Below are positions 41,959 through 50,350 of a stretch of DNA of 64,000 nt, in pieces. Source of the stretch: an uncultured Rubrobacteraceae bacterium (GTDB lineage: Bacteria; Actinomycetota; Rubrobacteria; Rubrobacterales; Rubrobacteraceae); contig CADCVF010000053.1 of the NCBI GenBank assembly GCA_902806095.1, positions 1 through 64,000 on the forward strand, written 5' to 3'. Each line of letters starts with the position of its first letter. Within the stretch, counting starts at the first letter, position 1. Made by a program: the position numbers and the translations under genes. Below the pieces are notes generated by a model that saw only the letters and a program-made list of their open reading frames with translations, made no database searches and had not been told where the DNA came from.

Positions 41959-42750
41959 ATGTCGACAGGACGCGGGGTCCAGACACAGGATGATCCCACA
42001 GAGGAAACACAGGCCGCTTTGCGGGCTGAGCGTGTGGCAGGGTGGCTGCGGGCACCGCTGATCGTCGCCGCGCTGCTGGCCATTCCGACTATTATCGTGC
42101 AGGAGTCGAACCTCGGCGAGACTTGGGAGATCCTGGCCATGGTCTTGGATTGGTGCATCTGGGCCATGTTCGCGGCCAATCTGGCCATCATGCTCGCTAT
42201 CGTTCCGGACCGGCGGCGCTGGCTGATAAACAATCCTCTGGACGTACTCATAGTGGTACTCACTCCGCCGTTCCTTCCGGCGACGATGAAGCTGGCGCGC
42301 GTGCTGCCGCTCGTAAGGCTGGTCTGGCTCGTGGTGGTGGCCAACCGCCTGCGAAATGTCTTCTCGCTGCAGGGGTTGCGCTACGCTGCGCTGATAGTCT
42401 TCACCATCGTGGTAGGCGGCGGCGTGGTCTTCGTCGCCGTCGAGTCGGGACAGCACCTGAGCACCTGGGACGGGCTGTGGTGGGCCACAGAGACGGTCAC
42501 GACCGTGGCCTACGGGGACATCTACCCAACAACGGCTCCAGGTCGCATAGTGGCCACCGTCGTTATGACCGCCGGCATCGGTTTCGTGGCCCTGCTGACC
42601 GGCGCGCTAGCCCAACGCTTCCTGTACGGCGGGAGCGCAGGTGCTGCCCCAGAACCCGATCCGGACAGGGCCGAGATAATGCGGAAGCTCGACGAGATGT
42701 CCAACCAGATCGCAGAGCTCCAGAAGGATCTGAGGGAGAGGCACGGGTGA
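41959..42750 (+). CDS. Potassium channel, voltage-gated-like
   Basis: A 263-residue membrane channel. Six hydrophobic segments are seen, with the pore loop ETVTTVAYGDIYP carrying the TVxYGD selectivity filter in the last third. The fourth segment (MKLARVLPLVRLVWLV) has only a few Arg residues, so voltage sensing may be weak. The C-terminal tail is acidic and ends with a coiled-coil-like heptad stretch (EIMRKLDEMSNQIAELQKDL), which could hold subunits together. It works as a tetramer in the inner membrane. It is convergent with the DedA-like gene, 24 bases apart. Confidence 0.9.
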   Translation: MSTGRGVQTQDDPTEETQAALRAERVAGWLRAPLIVAALLAIPTIIVQESNLGETWEILAMVLDWCIWAMFAANLAIMLAIVPDRRRWLINNPLDVLIVVLTPPFLPATMKLARVLPLVRLVWLVVVANRLRNVFSLQGLRYAALIVFTIVVGGGVVFVAVESGQHLSTWDGLWWATETVTTVAYGDIYPTTAPGRIVATVVMTAGIGFVALLTGALAQRFLYGGSAGAAPEPDPDRAEIMRKLDEMSNQIAELQKDLRERHG

Positions 42751-42774
42751 CCGAGACGATCGGCTTCCTCGCCC

Positions 42775-43887
42775 TCAGGCCCCGCGCGACCGGAGCGCGG
42801 GCACAGCGGCGATCGCGAGGACGCGGCCGTATACGGCGGTCAGGGCGTAGATGGCCACGCCGAACGCGACGCCACACACCATCACAGGCCCCCCGGTCTG
42901 CCACCAGGGGTCGAGCAGTTCCTCGCGTCTTATGAACGCGCTCGAGGCAAGGACGACCCCGAACACGCCAAGGGTGAACAGCGACAGGCCGAAGGCCTGC
43001 CAGAGACGGGAGAGGCCGCCTGGCGCTAGGTAAGGCAGCACGAACTCGTAATAGGCGGCGCTGATCCCGACCAGGAGCAACAGGACGGCGATGTACACCA
43101 GCAGGGTTGTCGCCCGCACGTGGGGACCCGCGCCGACGAGCCAGCCAAGGAACGCGTAGGCCACGTTGAGCGGGTGCGGGGCGCCGAGGAGCTCGGCGAC
43201 CGTGGCTGTAGCCGAGAGGGTCGCACCGAGCGCGAGCGCGCCGAAGAAGCTCCCCAACAGCGCCGCACCGAACGCGCCCCCGCGAGCGGAATCGTCGGGG
43301 TGACGAAGACGCGAGACCCCGAACACCATCACGAGCGGCAAACCCACCGCCAGCGGGACCATCCACAGTAGGCGAACGGCTAGCACAGGCAGATGGATGC
43401 GGTCGATTACGGCGGGCCCGAAGATCGCCCCAAGCGCAAGAAAAGCCACAATGTACACCGACGAGCCGACGAGTTGGGCCGTCAAGAAGCGCAGGTATGG
43501 CACCTTGAGCAACCCGCAGGCGATGACCGTTGCGTAGCGCAGCCCTGGCGTGGCGCGACCGACGGCGATGCCTCCCCAGCCGCTGCGCGAGAGTAATGCT
43601 TCGGCTCTGGAGAGTTGCTCCGGTCCAAGGTGCACGTAGTGGCCGAATCGGTCGACGAGGGGACGTCCGCCGCGGCGCACCAAAGCGTAGAGCCCGCTGG
43701 CCCCGATTGCGGCGGCCAACGACAGCGCCACGTAGAACATCCCGAGCCTCGGGAGCGAGTGATCAGCCATCGTGCCGGCGAAGATGATCATGAAGTCGGT
43801 CGGGATCGGTAACGGTAGGCCGAGCTCTTCGATGATTACGGCCAGAAGTATGGCCCCGAAGCTGTGTCTGGCCAGAGAACCGAGCAT
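42775..43887 (-). CDS. DedA/SNARE-associated family membrane protein with extra C-terminal domain
   Basis: A 370-residue membrane protein. The first 190 residues match the DedA family: EELGLPLPIPTDFMI near residue 20, SRSGWGGIAVGRATPGLRYA near 100 with the conserved Arg and Pro. DedA proteins act in lipid flipping and membrane stability. The last 170 residues add about five further hydrophobic segments of unknown kind, so the protein is longer than typical DedA members of about 200 residues. The extension could be a fused transporter-like domain. It is convergent with the potassium channel gene. Confidence 0.83.
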   Translation of the reverse strand: MLGSLARHSFGAILLAVIIEELGLPLPIPTDFMIIFAGTMADHSLPRLGMFYVALSLAAAIGASGLYALVRRGGRPLVDRFGHYVHLGPEQLSRAEALLSRSGWGGIAVGRATPGLRYATVIACGLLKVPYLRFLTAQLVGSSVYIVAFLALGAIFGPAVIDRIHLPVLAVRLLWMVPLAVGLPLVMVFGVSRLRHPDDSARGGAFGAALLGSFFGALALGATLSATATVAELLGAPHPLNVAYAFLGWLVGAGPHVRATTLLVYIAVLLLLVGISAAYYEFVLPYLAPGGLSRLWQAFGLSLFTLGVFGVVLASSAFIRREELLDPWWQTGGPVMVCGVAFGVAIYALTAVYGRVLAIAAVPALRSRGA

Positions 43888-43924
43888 AACGTCCTTCTCG
43901 GAGATACCCTCTTAAACCGGTCGT

Positions 43925-43960
43925 GGGCGGTACCCCGGTCCGCTTCGGGTCTCACCGCCC
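43925..43960. terminator. Terminator-like hairpin upstream of the DedA-type gene
   Basis: A 7-bp stem, GGGCGGT with ACCGCCC, encloses a 22-base loop that could pair further. It lies after the stop of the Yip1-like gene and before the DedA-type start, on the same strand. No T-run follows, so it is a weak intrinsic terminator candidate. Confidence 0.35.
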
Positions 43961-43977
43961 AAACGGGCCGATCGCCT

Positions 43978-44598
43978 TCAGACAGCCCTGAAGTACACGA
44001 TGGCCGATGCGCCGACCAGGACCAGGACCAGAACAAACACCAAGATGGCGGGAAGCAAGACTACGAGGAGCGCCCTGCCCGTGGTCGTCCCGTGCATCTC
44101 GCGAATCCCCACGGTGGCCAGATAGAGCCGGTACAAGGAGAAGATCCAGCCGATAAAAGGTAACCAGCCCAGGAGGCTCGTCACCGAGGAGTAGGAGATT
44201 ATCCGGAAGGTCGCCCCGAACCCGGAATGCCCGGATCCCACCACCAGGATCACCAGCAGGTGCGTCACGAGCGCCGTCAGGAATACGCCCACGGTCCCCG
44301 CTATGGGGGCGATCACCAGCCCTCCCACAAACGCCAGGAAGCCCTGGTTGCCCCTGGCTCCGAACATCGAGGTGAGGCCCCCGGGGACGTCTATGAAGGT
44401 TAGAAGACCGACGAGGATGGCGGAGATTTCGATGCAGATCAGGGCGAAAACCAGAGGGCCCAGGAAGCTTCCTTGACGGGGAAGGCCCCCGAAGAAGGCC
44501 GCAGGCTGGAATACCACGCGCCTCACGACATCCACAAAGCTGTTGACGGGATCGGAGAGGTCGTAGTCTCCACCTGAGGTAGTGGTCCTTGAAGCCAT
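43978..44598 (-). CDS. Yip1-domain membrane protein
   Basis: A 206-residue membrane protein of the Yip1 family, common in bacteria but without a clear role. The N-terminal block DLSDPVNSFVDVVRRVVFQP is a short amphipathic stretch before five hydrophobic segments that include LLGWLPFIGWIFSLYRLYLA, the typical Yip1 core. ATG 44598 has AGGAG seven bases upstream, while longer in-frame starts lack a site. It is upstream of the DedA-like gene on the same strand with 90 bases between them. A membrane-organisation role is possible. Confidence 0.8.
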   Translation of the reverse strand: MASRTTTSGGDYDLSDPVNSFVDVVRRVVFQPAAFFGGLPRQGSFLGPLVFALICIEISAILVGLLTFIDVPGGLTSMFGARGNQGFLAFVGGLVIAPIAGTVGVFLTALVTHLLVILVVGSGHSGFGATFRIISYSSVTSLLGWLPFIGWIFSLYRLYLATVGIREMHGTTTGRALLVVLLPAILVFVLVLVLVGASAIVYFRAV

Positions 44599-44653
44599 AG
44601 TCACGCTCCTTCGCTGGTAGGGATATCTGGGCCGACGCTTCTCAAGTCTAAAC

Positions 44654-44869
44654 TCATGCACCCGCAGACGCAACGAAGGCCCCTACGGTGGCAAAGGGCA
44701 CGGCCGTAGAGAGAACGAGAGGAACGAGGGCAACCTCGCTCACTGGCCACAGTAGGAACCCCAGAGCAACAATAGCAACGACAAGGGTCCACAAGGACCA
44801 GGCCAGCCAGGCGGCTCGGGGGCTTATCCTTCTAGTTCCTCGACCCACTTTCCCAGCCCCTTCTGTCAC
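44654..44869 (-). pseudogene. 5' fragment of a multi-TM membrane protein gene
   Basis: GTG 44869 begins VTEGAGKVGRGTRRISPRAA and the frame runs through WLAWSLWTLVVAIVALGFLL to a stop after ASAGA. The same start (VTEQS, then TAVWLAWSLYGLV) opens the complete 432-residue gene at 50381-51679. Only the first two membrane segments remain here. The 5' flank is also shared, so this is a truncated paralogue. Confidence 0.7.
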
Positions 44870-44970
44870 AACCTTACTCTACAGCACTACCGTCTCCCGA
44901 GCGTTACGACAACCGTTACGGAGATCGGTTTCTGAGTGGAGAAGCGCCGAACCCTCGAAGATTTACCTAC

Positions 44971-45080
44971 TAAGCAGCCTAGCAATGTATGCTTGCATCC
45001 CTGAAACTAGGTGCGGATTTTTCGAGGGAGTGTGCGCACCCTACAAGACGACCGCCTCTTTCCGCGACCCACCCCATCAC
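44971..45080. repeat. Copy 1 of a three-copy intergenic element
   Basis: This stretch aligns with 48400-48510 and 51761-51870. Best conserved blocks on the plus strand are ATGTATGCTTGCA, GCGGATTTTTCGAGG and ACCGCC-GACCCACCCC. Copies 1 and 3 also share the next 100 bases, which lead into the truncated or full membrane protein gene. On the plus strand all copies open with ATG, but substitutions are not biased to third positions. The rest of 44870-45249 has no gene. Confidence 0.75.
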
Positions 45081-45249
45081 TGCGCGAATCTCGACTATGG
45101 TCGATACACCCTGGCTACCAAGCGGTGTTCGGGTTTATGCAGAATCGTACAGACGGATATATGGGAACACTCTTGTGCAACCTTGAAAGATAGACGATAG
45201 CCTAAGCAATGTAGCGCCGCAGCACCAGCAGCACGGCGCCGAATTGCTA

Positions 45250-45894
45250 CTATGCGCTAACTTCTCGTACCCCTTCGAGTCCCTTGAAGTCCTTACCCAG
45301 GAGCTGGTTGGATCGTCGCAGGCCAACAGTAGCCTCATCCACGAGGCGGTCGTAATCGTCGAAATCGGCCTGGGTTGCCGAGACGGGATCGGCGGCCAGA
45401 GCGTATGCTAGCTGGGCAGCCTGATGCAACTCGTCGATAGCGGAAACGAACTCATCCTTCTGGTTCCTGTACTGCTTAGGCGCCCTGAGATCGCTGGCCT
45501 GGTCGACAAATCCTTGCAGGGCAGTTTGGTTGGCTTGCATCTGCTCAATGTCGCCGGACGTGAGAGTATCGTAGCGTAGAAGCTTCTCATGACTATCCAA
45601 GAACGCCTCCACAGAGTTGGCTTGTATCTCGCCAACCCCATCAACGTATTGGGTGGGTTTGTCTTGATGATGTTGAGGAATCTTGCCTTGTTCACCTGCC
45701 GGGCCTGGCCCATCTGGTCTGGCCCTATCTCCCGTGGGCCAGCTTACATTGCCACCTACCACAAGGGCCGCAACTGCACCTACGCTTGCGGCCATGACTA
45801 ACATCAAAATTACTGCCACAGCGTACACTAGCAGCCTTGTGAGCCGCGAGGGCTGGTCCCACCATCCGTTCATGCTGGGCAATGCCTCCGGCAT
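45250..45894 (-). CDS. Unknown membrane-anchored protein with a helical C-terminal domain
   Basis: A 214-residue protein that I do not recognise. A cytoplasmic N-terminus is followed by one hydrophobic segment near residues 22-48 (LLVYAVAVILMLVMAASV then GAVAALVVGG), then a proline-rich linker and a helical domain near 90-200 built of Gln, Glu, Lys and Leu with coiled-coil character (DIEQMQANQTALQGFVDQAS). The topology suggests a membrane-tethered outer domain. The start is uncertain: ATG 45873 has GGAGG eleven bases upstream. It lies in the accessory region between copy 1 of the repeated element and the insertion sequence. Confidence 0.65.
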   Translation of the reverse strand: MPEALPSMNGWWDQPSRLTRLLVYAVAVILMLVMAASVGAVAALVVGGNVSWPTGDRARPDGPGPAGEQGKIPQHHQDKPTQYVDGVGEIQANSVEAFLDSHEKLLRYDTLTSGDIEQMQANQTALQGFVDQASDLRAPKQYRNQKDEFVSAIDELHQAAQLAYALAADPVSATQADFDDYDRLVDEATVGLRRSNQLLGKDFKGLEGVREVSA

Positions 45895-46211
45895 GGTTTC
45901 TTCGTCATCATGCTCTCCTCATTCCTCTCAAAACGCAAAATCAGCCACCGAGGTTGTTACGACCTCCGGTAGTCAGTTGCACCACTGACTCCCTCCGCCC
46001 CAGGTGCCCAAGCTTGGAGCGGGAATCTTCGTCTCTACCCACCTACACTTTGTAGTAACGACACGATAGACGCACGATACACCTGATGCAAGTCGGAATT
46101 CCCTGACTAGGTTCTTCTTCTAGGCACTTCGGTTAATAAAGGTAGGGGAAGATTAGAGTAGTGTGTGGAGATGCCCTCAGCATGTACCCAACCTGGATGG
46201 TGGAATTGCAA
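45895..46211. other. Spacer before the insertion sequence
   Basis: About 317 bases. Apart from a 29-base stretch shared with 50351-50379 (see that entry), I see no gene, RNA or clear promoter. The GC content appears lower than in the core regions. Confidence 0.5.
46115..46143. repeat. 29-base stretch shared with 50351-50379
   Basis: The two copies agree at 23 of 29 positions. Several mismatches are three bases apart (offsets 20, 23, 26), as in a coding sequence. On the minus strand the frame reads LLTEVPRRRT here and LFTKVPRRKPR at the other copy, each followed by a stop, so these could be ends of a lost coding region. Confidence 0.5.
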
Positions 46212-46235
46212 CGGTTTGATGGACACTTTTTCGCT

Positions 46236-47123
46236 TTAGGCCACCCTCACCTCCTCTACAATGGCTCGCTCGTAGTCGGCCGGGCTCACGTAGCCGATCG
46301 AAGAATGCCTCCTGGTCGGGTTGTAGAAGCCCTCGATGTAGCCGAAGACGGCCGTCCTGGCCGCTTGCCTGGTGGGCAACGGACGACCGCTGAGCATCTC
46401 GGCCTTGAGCGTGGAAACGAACGATTCGGCCATGGCGTTGTCCAGGGCCGATCCCACCCTCCCCATCGAAGGGAAGACTCCCGCTTCCTTCAGGCGCTCG
46501 CCGAAGGAGAGGGAGGTGTACTGCGATCCTCTGTCGGAGTGGTGGATCACTCCCGCAGGCGGCGATCGCCTTCTCCAAAGGGCCATCTCAAGGGCATCCA
46601 CGACCAAGCCGGTTCCGAGACGATCGCTCATGGACCAGCCGACCACTTTGCGGCTACACGCATCGAGGATGAAGGAGAGGTAGAGGAACCCTTCCGTAGT
46701 CGGGACATACGTTATGTCGGCTAGCCAGAGGCGATCGGGCGAGGCGGCGAGGAAGCGGCGATCCACGAGGTCGGGGGCGGGAGGCAAACGCTCATCGCGG
46801 CGGGTGGTTGACCTCCTGCGGTGTCGCCCACGCATGCAGCCGCTAAGGCCGGCCTCCCTCATCAGCCGAGCCACCCTCCTTCGGCCGCACTCGACGCCTA
46901 AAGACCTAAGTTCGGCGTGAACACGGGGGTAGCTGTAGGTGCGGCGAGAGCGCTCGTGGACCTCCCGGATCTTGGCGGTGAGGGCCGAATCCTCGACCGA
47001 TCTCCTCGACGGCGGTCTTCCCTTCCAGGCGTAGTAGCCCGAGCGCGACACCTTCAAAACCCGGCACAAAAGCGAGATCGGGTAGAGGGCCTTCTCCGCG
47101 TCGATGAACCGAAAGAGGCTCAC
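46236..47123 (-). CDS. IS3-family transposase orfB
   Basis: A 295-residue DDE transposase. Catalytic residues are in WLADITYVP (Asp), HSDRGSQYTS (Asp) and DNAMAESFVSTLK (Glu). The N-terminal CRVLKVSRSGYYAW and the VHERSRRTYSYPRVHAEL block are typical of orfB. The start overlaps the end of orfA by four bases (GTGA). In the family a -1 frameshift between the two genes makes the active OrfAB fusion. The frame is complete, so the element may still move. Confidence 0.95.
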   Translation of the reverse strand: MSLFRFIDAEKALYPISLLCRVLKVSRSGYYAWKGRPPSRRSVEDSALTAKIREVHERSRRTYSYPRVHAELRSLGVECGRRRVARLMREAGLSGCMRGRHRRRSTTRRDERLPPAPDLVDRRFLAASPDRLWLADITYVPTTEGFLYLSFILDACSRKVVGWSMSDRLGTGLVVDALEMALWRRRSPPAGVIHHSDRGSQYTSLSFGERLKEAGVFPSMGRVGSALDNAMAESFVSTLKAEMLSGRPLPTRQAARTAVFGYIEGFYNPTRRHSSIGYVSPADYERAIVEEVRVA

Positions 47124-47413
47124 CGGATCCCGTCTTCCCTGGCGAAGAAGGCGGTCGCTTTTCTTAAGATCTCCTTCTCTTGACGCAGCACCCTCACTTC
47201 CCGGCGGAGCTTGCCGAGCTCCTCACGCTCTTCGGTAGTCAGCCCTTCCCTTTCGCCGGCGTCGATCTCTTGCTGCTTTCTCCAGTTCCTGAGCGTTTGC
47301 TCCGAGACCCCCAGCTCGCAGGAGATCCGGGCCAGGGGCTTCTCGGAGGAGCGCATCAGCCTCACGGCCTCCTCCTTGAACTCCTGAGGGTACGGTGGTC
47401 TCGTTGGTGGCAC
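47120..47413 (-). CDS. IS3-family transposase orfA (helix-turn-helix)
   Basis: A 97-residue DNA-binding subunit. It reads YPQEFKEEAVRLMRSSEKPL and GVSEQTLRNWRKQQ, the helix-turn-helix that binds the IS ends, then a leucine-zipper-like C-terminus (LGKLRREVRVLRQEKEILRK). GTG 47413 is chosen because AAAGGAG lies eight bases upstream. A longer start at 47449 is possible. The stop overlaps the orfB start by four bases. Confidence 0.9.
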   Translation of the reverse strand: MPPTRPPYPQEFKEEAVRLMRSSEKPLARISCELGVSEQTLRNWRKQQEIDAGEREGLTTEEREELGKLRREVRVLRQEKEILRKATAFFAREDGIR

Positions 47414-47501
47414 CCGAACAACTCCTTTCAAGAAAACTCCATCCCACAATCTTCAGGTGTCCACCTAACCGTATCAAGCCCAATGGCGCCAGGTGTGGCG
47501 C

Positions 47502-48146
47502 CTACATGTTGCGCTTTAGCACTGCAAAGCCCACGACACCCGCAACAACCAACAACGCGGCTGTGGGCAGGAGTATGCTCGGCCCACCACTGGTTGGTAT
47601 CTCACTGACCATCATGGTGCTCTCGCCTATCATGGTGGTCTCCTCGTTTAGGGAAGCGCCCTCAGCGGCAGTCGGGACGAGATCGGCGCAGGCGATCCCA
47701 GGAGGGACCCCCTCGCCTTCTATGGCCTCCGCGTGCAAGAGTACGAAGCGCTCCTTGTCTTCGCCGAAGAGCTGGGCTACCGAGACGTCCTCGATCGTAG
47801 TGGTGGCAGACCCCGTTCCGTCACCCTGGGCCGTGATGGTCTCCAGAGGGATCGTCACGGGGGCGGTTCTTCCGGCCCTGTCGTCGGCGCAAGTTCCGCC
47901 GGCGTGGATGTGGTTTATGTGCTTGATGCCGGACTCTGGCAGGCCGCGCATCTCGAGCTCGACCTCCACCCCGCCCTCGACGTCCTCCAGGGTCGCGGTC
48001 CCGCTCACCCCTGAGTCGCGGCTTTGGGTAAGGTTCACTTCCATGGTCTGATCCTCCTGCGCAAAAGCGCTCCCTCCCACAATCACAGCGGCAAGAAGCG
48101 CAATGCCTAGAGCAAATCCAGCAAAGCGTGCAGCTTGGTACCCCAT
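47502..48146 (-). CDS. Secreted, C-terminally anchored CHRD/SOD-like protein
   Basis: A 214-residue exported protein. Residues 1-30 form a signal peptide ending at FAQEDQ. The middle part holds MEVNLTQSRDSGVSGTATLE and INHIHAGGTCADD, like CHRD or Cu/Zn superoxide dismutase-like domains, with His residues but not the full SOD metal set. A Thr/Ser-rich linker leads to a C-terminal hydrophobic helix and KRNM tail (PTAALLVVAGVVGFAVLKRN), which would anchor it. ATG 48146 has AAGGGAGA upstream. It follows copy 2 of the repeated element in the same direction. Confidence 0.7.
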   Translation of the reverse strand: MGYQAARFAGFALGIALLAAVIVGGSAFAQEDQTMEVNLTQSRDSGVSGTATLEDVEGGVEVELEMRGLPESGIKHINHIHAGGTCADDRAGRTAPVTIPLETITAQGDGTGSATTTIEDVSVAQLFGEDKERFVLLHAEAIEGEGVPPGIACADLVPTAAEGASLNEETTMIGESTMMVSEIPTSGGPSILLPTAALLVVAGVVGFAVLKRNM

Positions 48147-48399
48147 CTTCTCCCTTCAGTATCTGGTAGCATCTGCGGCTGTGTCGACATCGCAGGCCGT
48201 GGTGAGCGTCGATCCAAAGGCGAACCGCTTGGCTTCCTCTTACTACAGTATTTTGTGGGTGCAGCATATAGACGTACTACACAGAACGCAAGACGAGATC
48301 GTCTCGGTGCGGAGAGCTGGTTGGACGCGAACATAGCAGAACTCCCTACACCCGAACTTCTAAGGCCTCCGTCAACGCGAGGTTCGTAAACATCAGTTC
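48147..48399. other. Non-coding stretch upstream of the secreted protein
   Basis: About 250 bases between the secreted-protein start and copy 2 of the repeated element. I see no ORF with a start signal, RNA gene or hairpin. A promoter for the secreted protein probably lies here, but no clear -35/-10 pair was found. Confidence 0.5.
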
Positions 48400-48510
48400 T
48401 TAGAGGGTAAGCGATGTGTGCTTGTATCCCGGAAGTTTGGGGCGGATATTTTGAGGAGGTGCGCCCACCCAGCACCCCGACCGCCCATCTCCACGACCCA
48501 CCCCCGCCGA
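48400..48510. repeat. Copy 2 of the three-copy intergenic element
   Basis: It aligns with copy 3 at 51761-51870 through ATG-GCTTG, GGCGGATATTTTGAGGAGGT, GCGCCCACCC and CACGACCCACCCCCGCC. It is followed by the palindrome GATTCGCGAATC, a partner of CAATTCGCGAATTG near copy 3. On its other side lies a remnant reading HDSDELIE (48610-48660), equivalent to the HDVDELMA end of the gene at 51967. Confidence 0.75.
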
Positions 48511-48609
48511 TTCGCGAATCGAGTGCCGTCAACGCTAATCGCGGCAAAAGCGCATGGGGCTGACAACACACCAACTGCCGCGTTGGCTCGATAGGGCGTC
48601 TATGAAGCT

Positions 48610-48660
48610 TTATTCTATAAGCTCGTCGCTGTCGTGGCAGTCAACGATCTGGCAAGCCAT
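48610..48660 (-). pseudogene. 3' remnant of a small gene (HDSDELIE end)
   Basis: The minus strand reads MACQIVDCHDSDELIE and stops at 48610. The end matches HDVDELMA of the frameshifted gene at 51967-52268, and the bases after both stops are also similar. No upstream part is left. Confidence 0.5.
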
Positions 48661-48692
48661 CATGAAGCCGTTCTGAGAAACCCGTGGGCTCT

Positions 48693-49073
48693 CTAAACGT
48701 GGAGCATATGGCGTAGCGCGAGACACCCCCGATGTTGTTGAAGTAGGTGACGAGCCTTCTGGACCCACTCCTCGTCGTCCCACAATTGCCCTGCTTCGGC
48801 CTCGTGCCATCGCCCGTCGGGCGTGAGAATCGCTTCCACCTGGAGTTCGGAAAAGCGCTCTACGATGTCGCCCACAGGCCACATCAATCGATCGTCATCG
48901 TCGGGTTCGCTGAGATCGTTCGGCTGGAGGAACCAATCGAACTGGTAGTCGGCTTCGGGATCATCTTCTGAGCGCATGAAGGGGTAAAGGAGTTTCGCAG
49001 CGGCCTCGCAGGCTTCGTCCACGGGGGTACCGGCATCGCCGGGTACGAGAACGAGGGCGTGGTAGCGGCTCAT
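48693..49073 (-). CDS. Unknown acidic protein, 126 residues
   Basis: A soluble protein that I do not recognise. It begins MSRYHALVLVPGDAG and contains many Asp, Glu and Trp residues (DYQFDWFLQPND, LMWPVGDIVERF, WHEAEAGQLWDDEEW), so it is strongly acidic. The style is reminiscent of small phage-associated proteins, but I cannot place it. The start overlaps the stop of a remnant upstream (ATGA) and has no good ribosome site. It is probably real because of its length and its composition. Confidence 0.5.
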   Translation of the reverse strand: MSRYHALVLVPGDAGTPVDEACEAAAKLLYPFMRSEDDPEADYQFDWFLQPNDLSEPDDDDRLMWPVGDIVERFSELQVEAILTPDGRWHEAEAGQLWDDEEWVQKARHLLQQHRGCLALRHMLHV

Positions 49074-49152
49074 CGCAACACCGTGCTACCCTTCCGCTCG
49101 CTCCTTGAGGTCGTCTCAGGGCGCAACCACAGCGAGACGTGGGCGGGTTGCA
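49070..49152 (-). pseudogene. 3' fragment of a multi-TM membrane protein gene
   Basis: The minus strand reads MQPAHVSLWLRPET, identical to the segment near the end of the complete gene at 50381-51679 (TMQPAHVSLWLRPETA), then a different tail to a stop at 49070. The DNA matches that gene over about 50 bases. It is a second truncated paralogue, cut off by the upstream lipoprotein gene. Confidence 0.7.
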
Positions 49153-49159
49153 TCGAGTC

Positions 49160-50248
49160 TCAGTTCATCAGCCACCTGTTGAATTCTTGCTCCACTGCTT
49201 CTCGGTTGTTATCCCACCACTCAGCGTTAAACGTAACGTTCACCTCTCGGTATGCCGTCGGCAGTTGAGAAGTCACTCGTGAATCTACTTTGGGGATCGA
49301 TTCTTTATTTATCGGTGCATATGGGATGAATTCGGAGAGCCGATGGTTGTTTTCAGCGGATGCGCAGTAGGCGATCAAGTCCATCGCCTGGTCTTTATTG
49401 GCCGTTCCTTTCGGCACTACCAGGTAGTCGGCAGTCTGTAGGTTCTGATTCCACTGAATCTTGACCGGAGTTCCCGCGTCAATCTCCTTCTGTACTCGTC
49501 CATTCCAAGCCGAGGCAAGTGTCACCTCCCCATCAGCGAGTTGCTGTTGTAACTGGCCACCGGTTTCCCACCAGAGGATTTGATCTTTGATAGTGTCGAG
49601 TTTATCGAGCGCCCGATCCACATCGAGGGGGTAAAGGTTCTCCGGCGGCACGTTGTCGCCCAACAATGCTACCTCCAGGGTTTCCCATGGGCTCTTACGC
49701 AAGCCGCGCCGTCCAGGGAACTTCTGGGTGTCGAAGAGGTCGGCCCAGGTGCTTGGAGTGCCGTCGATTTTCTCGGTGTTGTAAGCAAGGGTGTTGGCAT
49801 AGAGCATGCAGGCGATACGGTACCTGCTGGCGTACCCTTCCAGGATAGGCTCCTTGTCGATAACGGAGTAGTCGAGCGGCTCAAGTAGGTCTGCTGTACT
49901 CTGGAGCCCGAAGTCGTTGCTGACGTTTACCACATCCCAGACCACTTGGTCGTTCTCCACCATAGATTGGATTTTGGCGTAGTCAGTGGGCCAGTCCTGG
50001 CGAATTGTGGTACCGGTCTCATTGGAGTAGGGGTTGAGCCAAGCCTTTGTCTGCGCCCTCTGGTAAGAACTGCCAGAGCTTGCGAAGACCAATCCTTCGT
50101 CAGCAGAGCCGCCACCTTCGCCACCAGAACCGCCACCTCCGCACCCGCTAGTGCAGAGGAGCGTAGCCCCGGCCAGCCCTAGCCCGCTCACCTTTAGGAA
50201 CTCTTGGCGACTCAGCATCTTGCTAGTGAGTGTCTCCGAGTACTTCAT
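49160..50248 (-). CDS. ABC transporter solute-binding lipoprotein, polyamine/spermidine-like
   Basis: A 362-residue periplasmic-type binding protein on a lipid anchor. Residues 10-35 form a Tat-like signal (SRQEFLKVSGLGLAGATLLC) ending at a lipobox cysteine, TSGC. The mature part has the PotD-like fold, with blocks such as STWADLFDTQKFPGRRGLRK and SAWNGRVQKEIDAG. ATG 50248 is preferred to a GTG-type start at 50329 because the signal begins there. No permease or ATPase gene is nearby, so it is an orphan here. It lies in the accessory region. Confidence 0.82.
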   Translation of the reverse strand: MKYSETLTSKMLSRQEFLKVSGLGLAGATLLCTSGCGGGGSGGEGGGSADEGLVFASSGSSYQRAQTKAWLNPYSNETGTTIRQDWPTDYAKIQSMVENDQVVWDVVNVSNDFGLQSTADLLEPLDYSVIDKEPILEGYASRYRIACMLYANTLAYNTEKIDGTPSTWADLFDTQKFPGRRGLRKSPWETLEVALLGDNVPPENLYPLDVDRALDKLDTIKDQILWWETGGQLQQQLADGEVTLASAWNGRVQKEIDAGTPVKIQWNQNLQTADYLVVPKGTANKDQAMDLIAYCASAENNHRLSEFIPYAPINKESIPKVDSRVTSQLPTAYREVNVTFNAEWWDNNREAVEQEFNRWLMN

Positions 50249-50350
50249 CGTTCCTGCCTTTCTTCGCTCTATGTTTTCGACACCACGTCTATGGGTTGCT
50301 CCGTGTTCACGTAATTCTGCCCTATTCATCGACCTTCCGAGAACGCGGCT

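Larger units (their letters stand above)
46212..47471 (-). mobile_element. Intact IS3-family insertion sequence, about 1.26 kb
   Basis: Two transposase genes lie between imperfect 15-base inverted ends, CGGTTTGATGGACAC (46212-46226) and the complement of GTGTCCACCTAACCG (47457-47471), which match at 12 of 15 positions. The size and orfA/orfB layout fit the IS3 family. The exact ends and a target duplication could not be fixed by eye; the flanking bases CAA and TAT do not match. Confidence 0.85.

Noticed and set aside
44985-45200. Small plus-strand protein family in the three-copy element
   Set aside because: All copies begin with ATG and two have a ribosome-site-like sequence, but substitutions between copies are not concentrated at third codon positions.
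46209-47477. Target-site duplication of the IS3 element
   Set aside because: CAA appears near both ends but not at matching distance from the inverted repeats, so it was not called.
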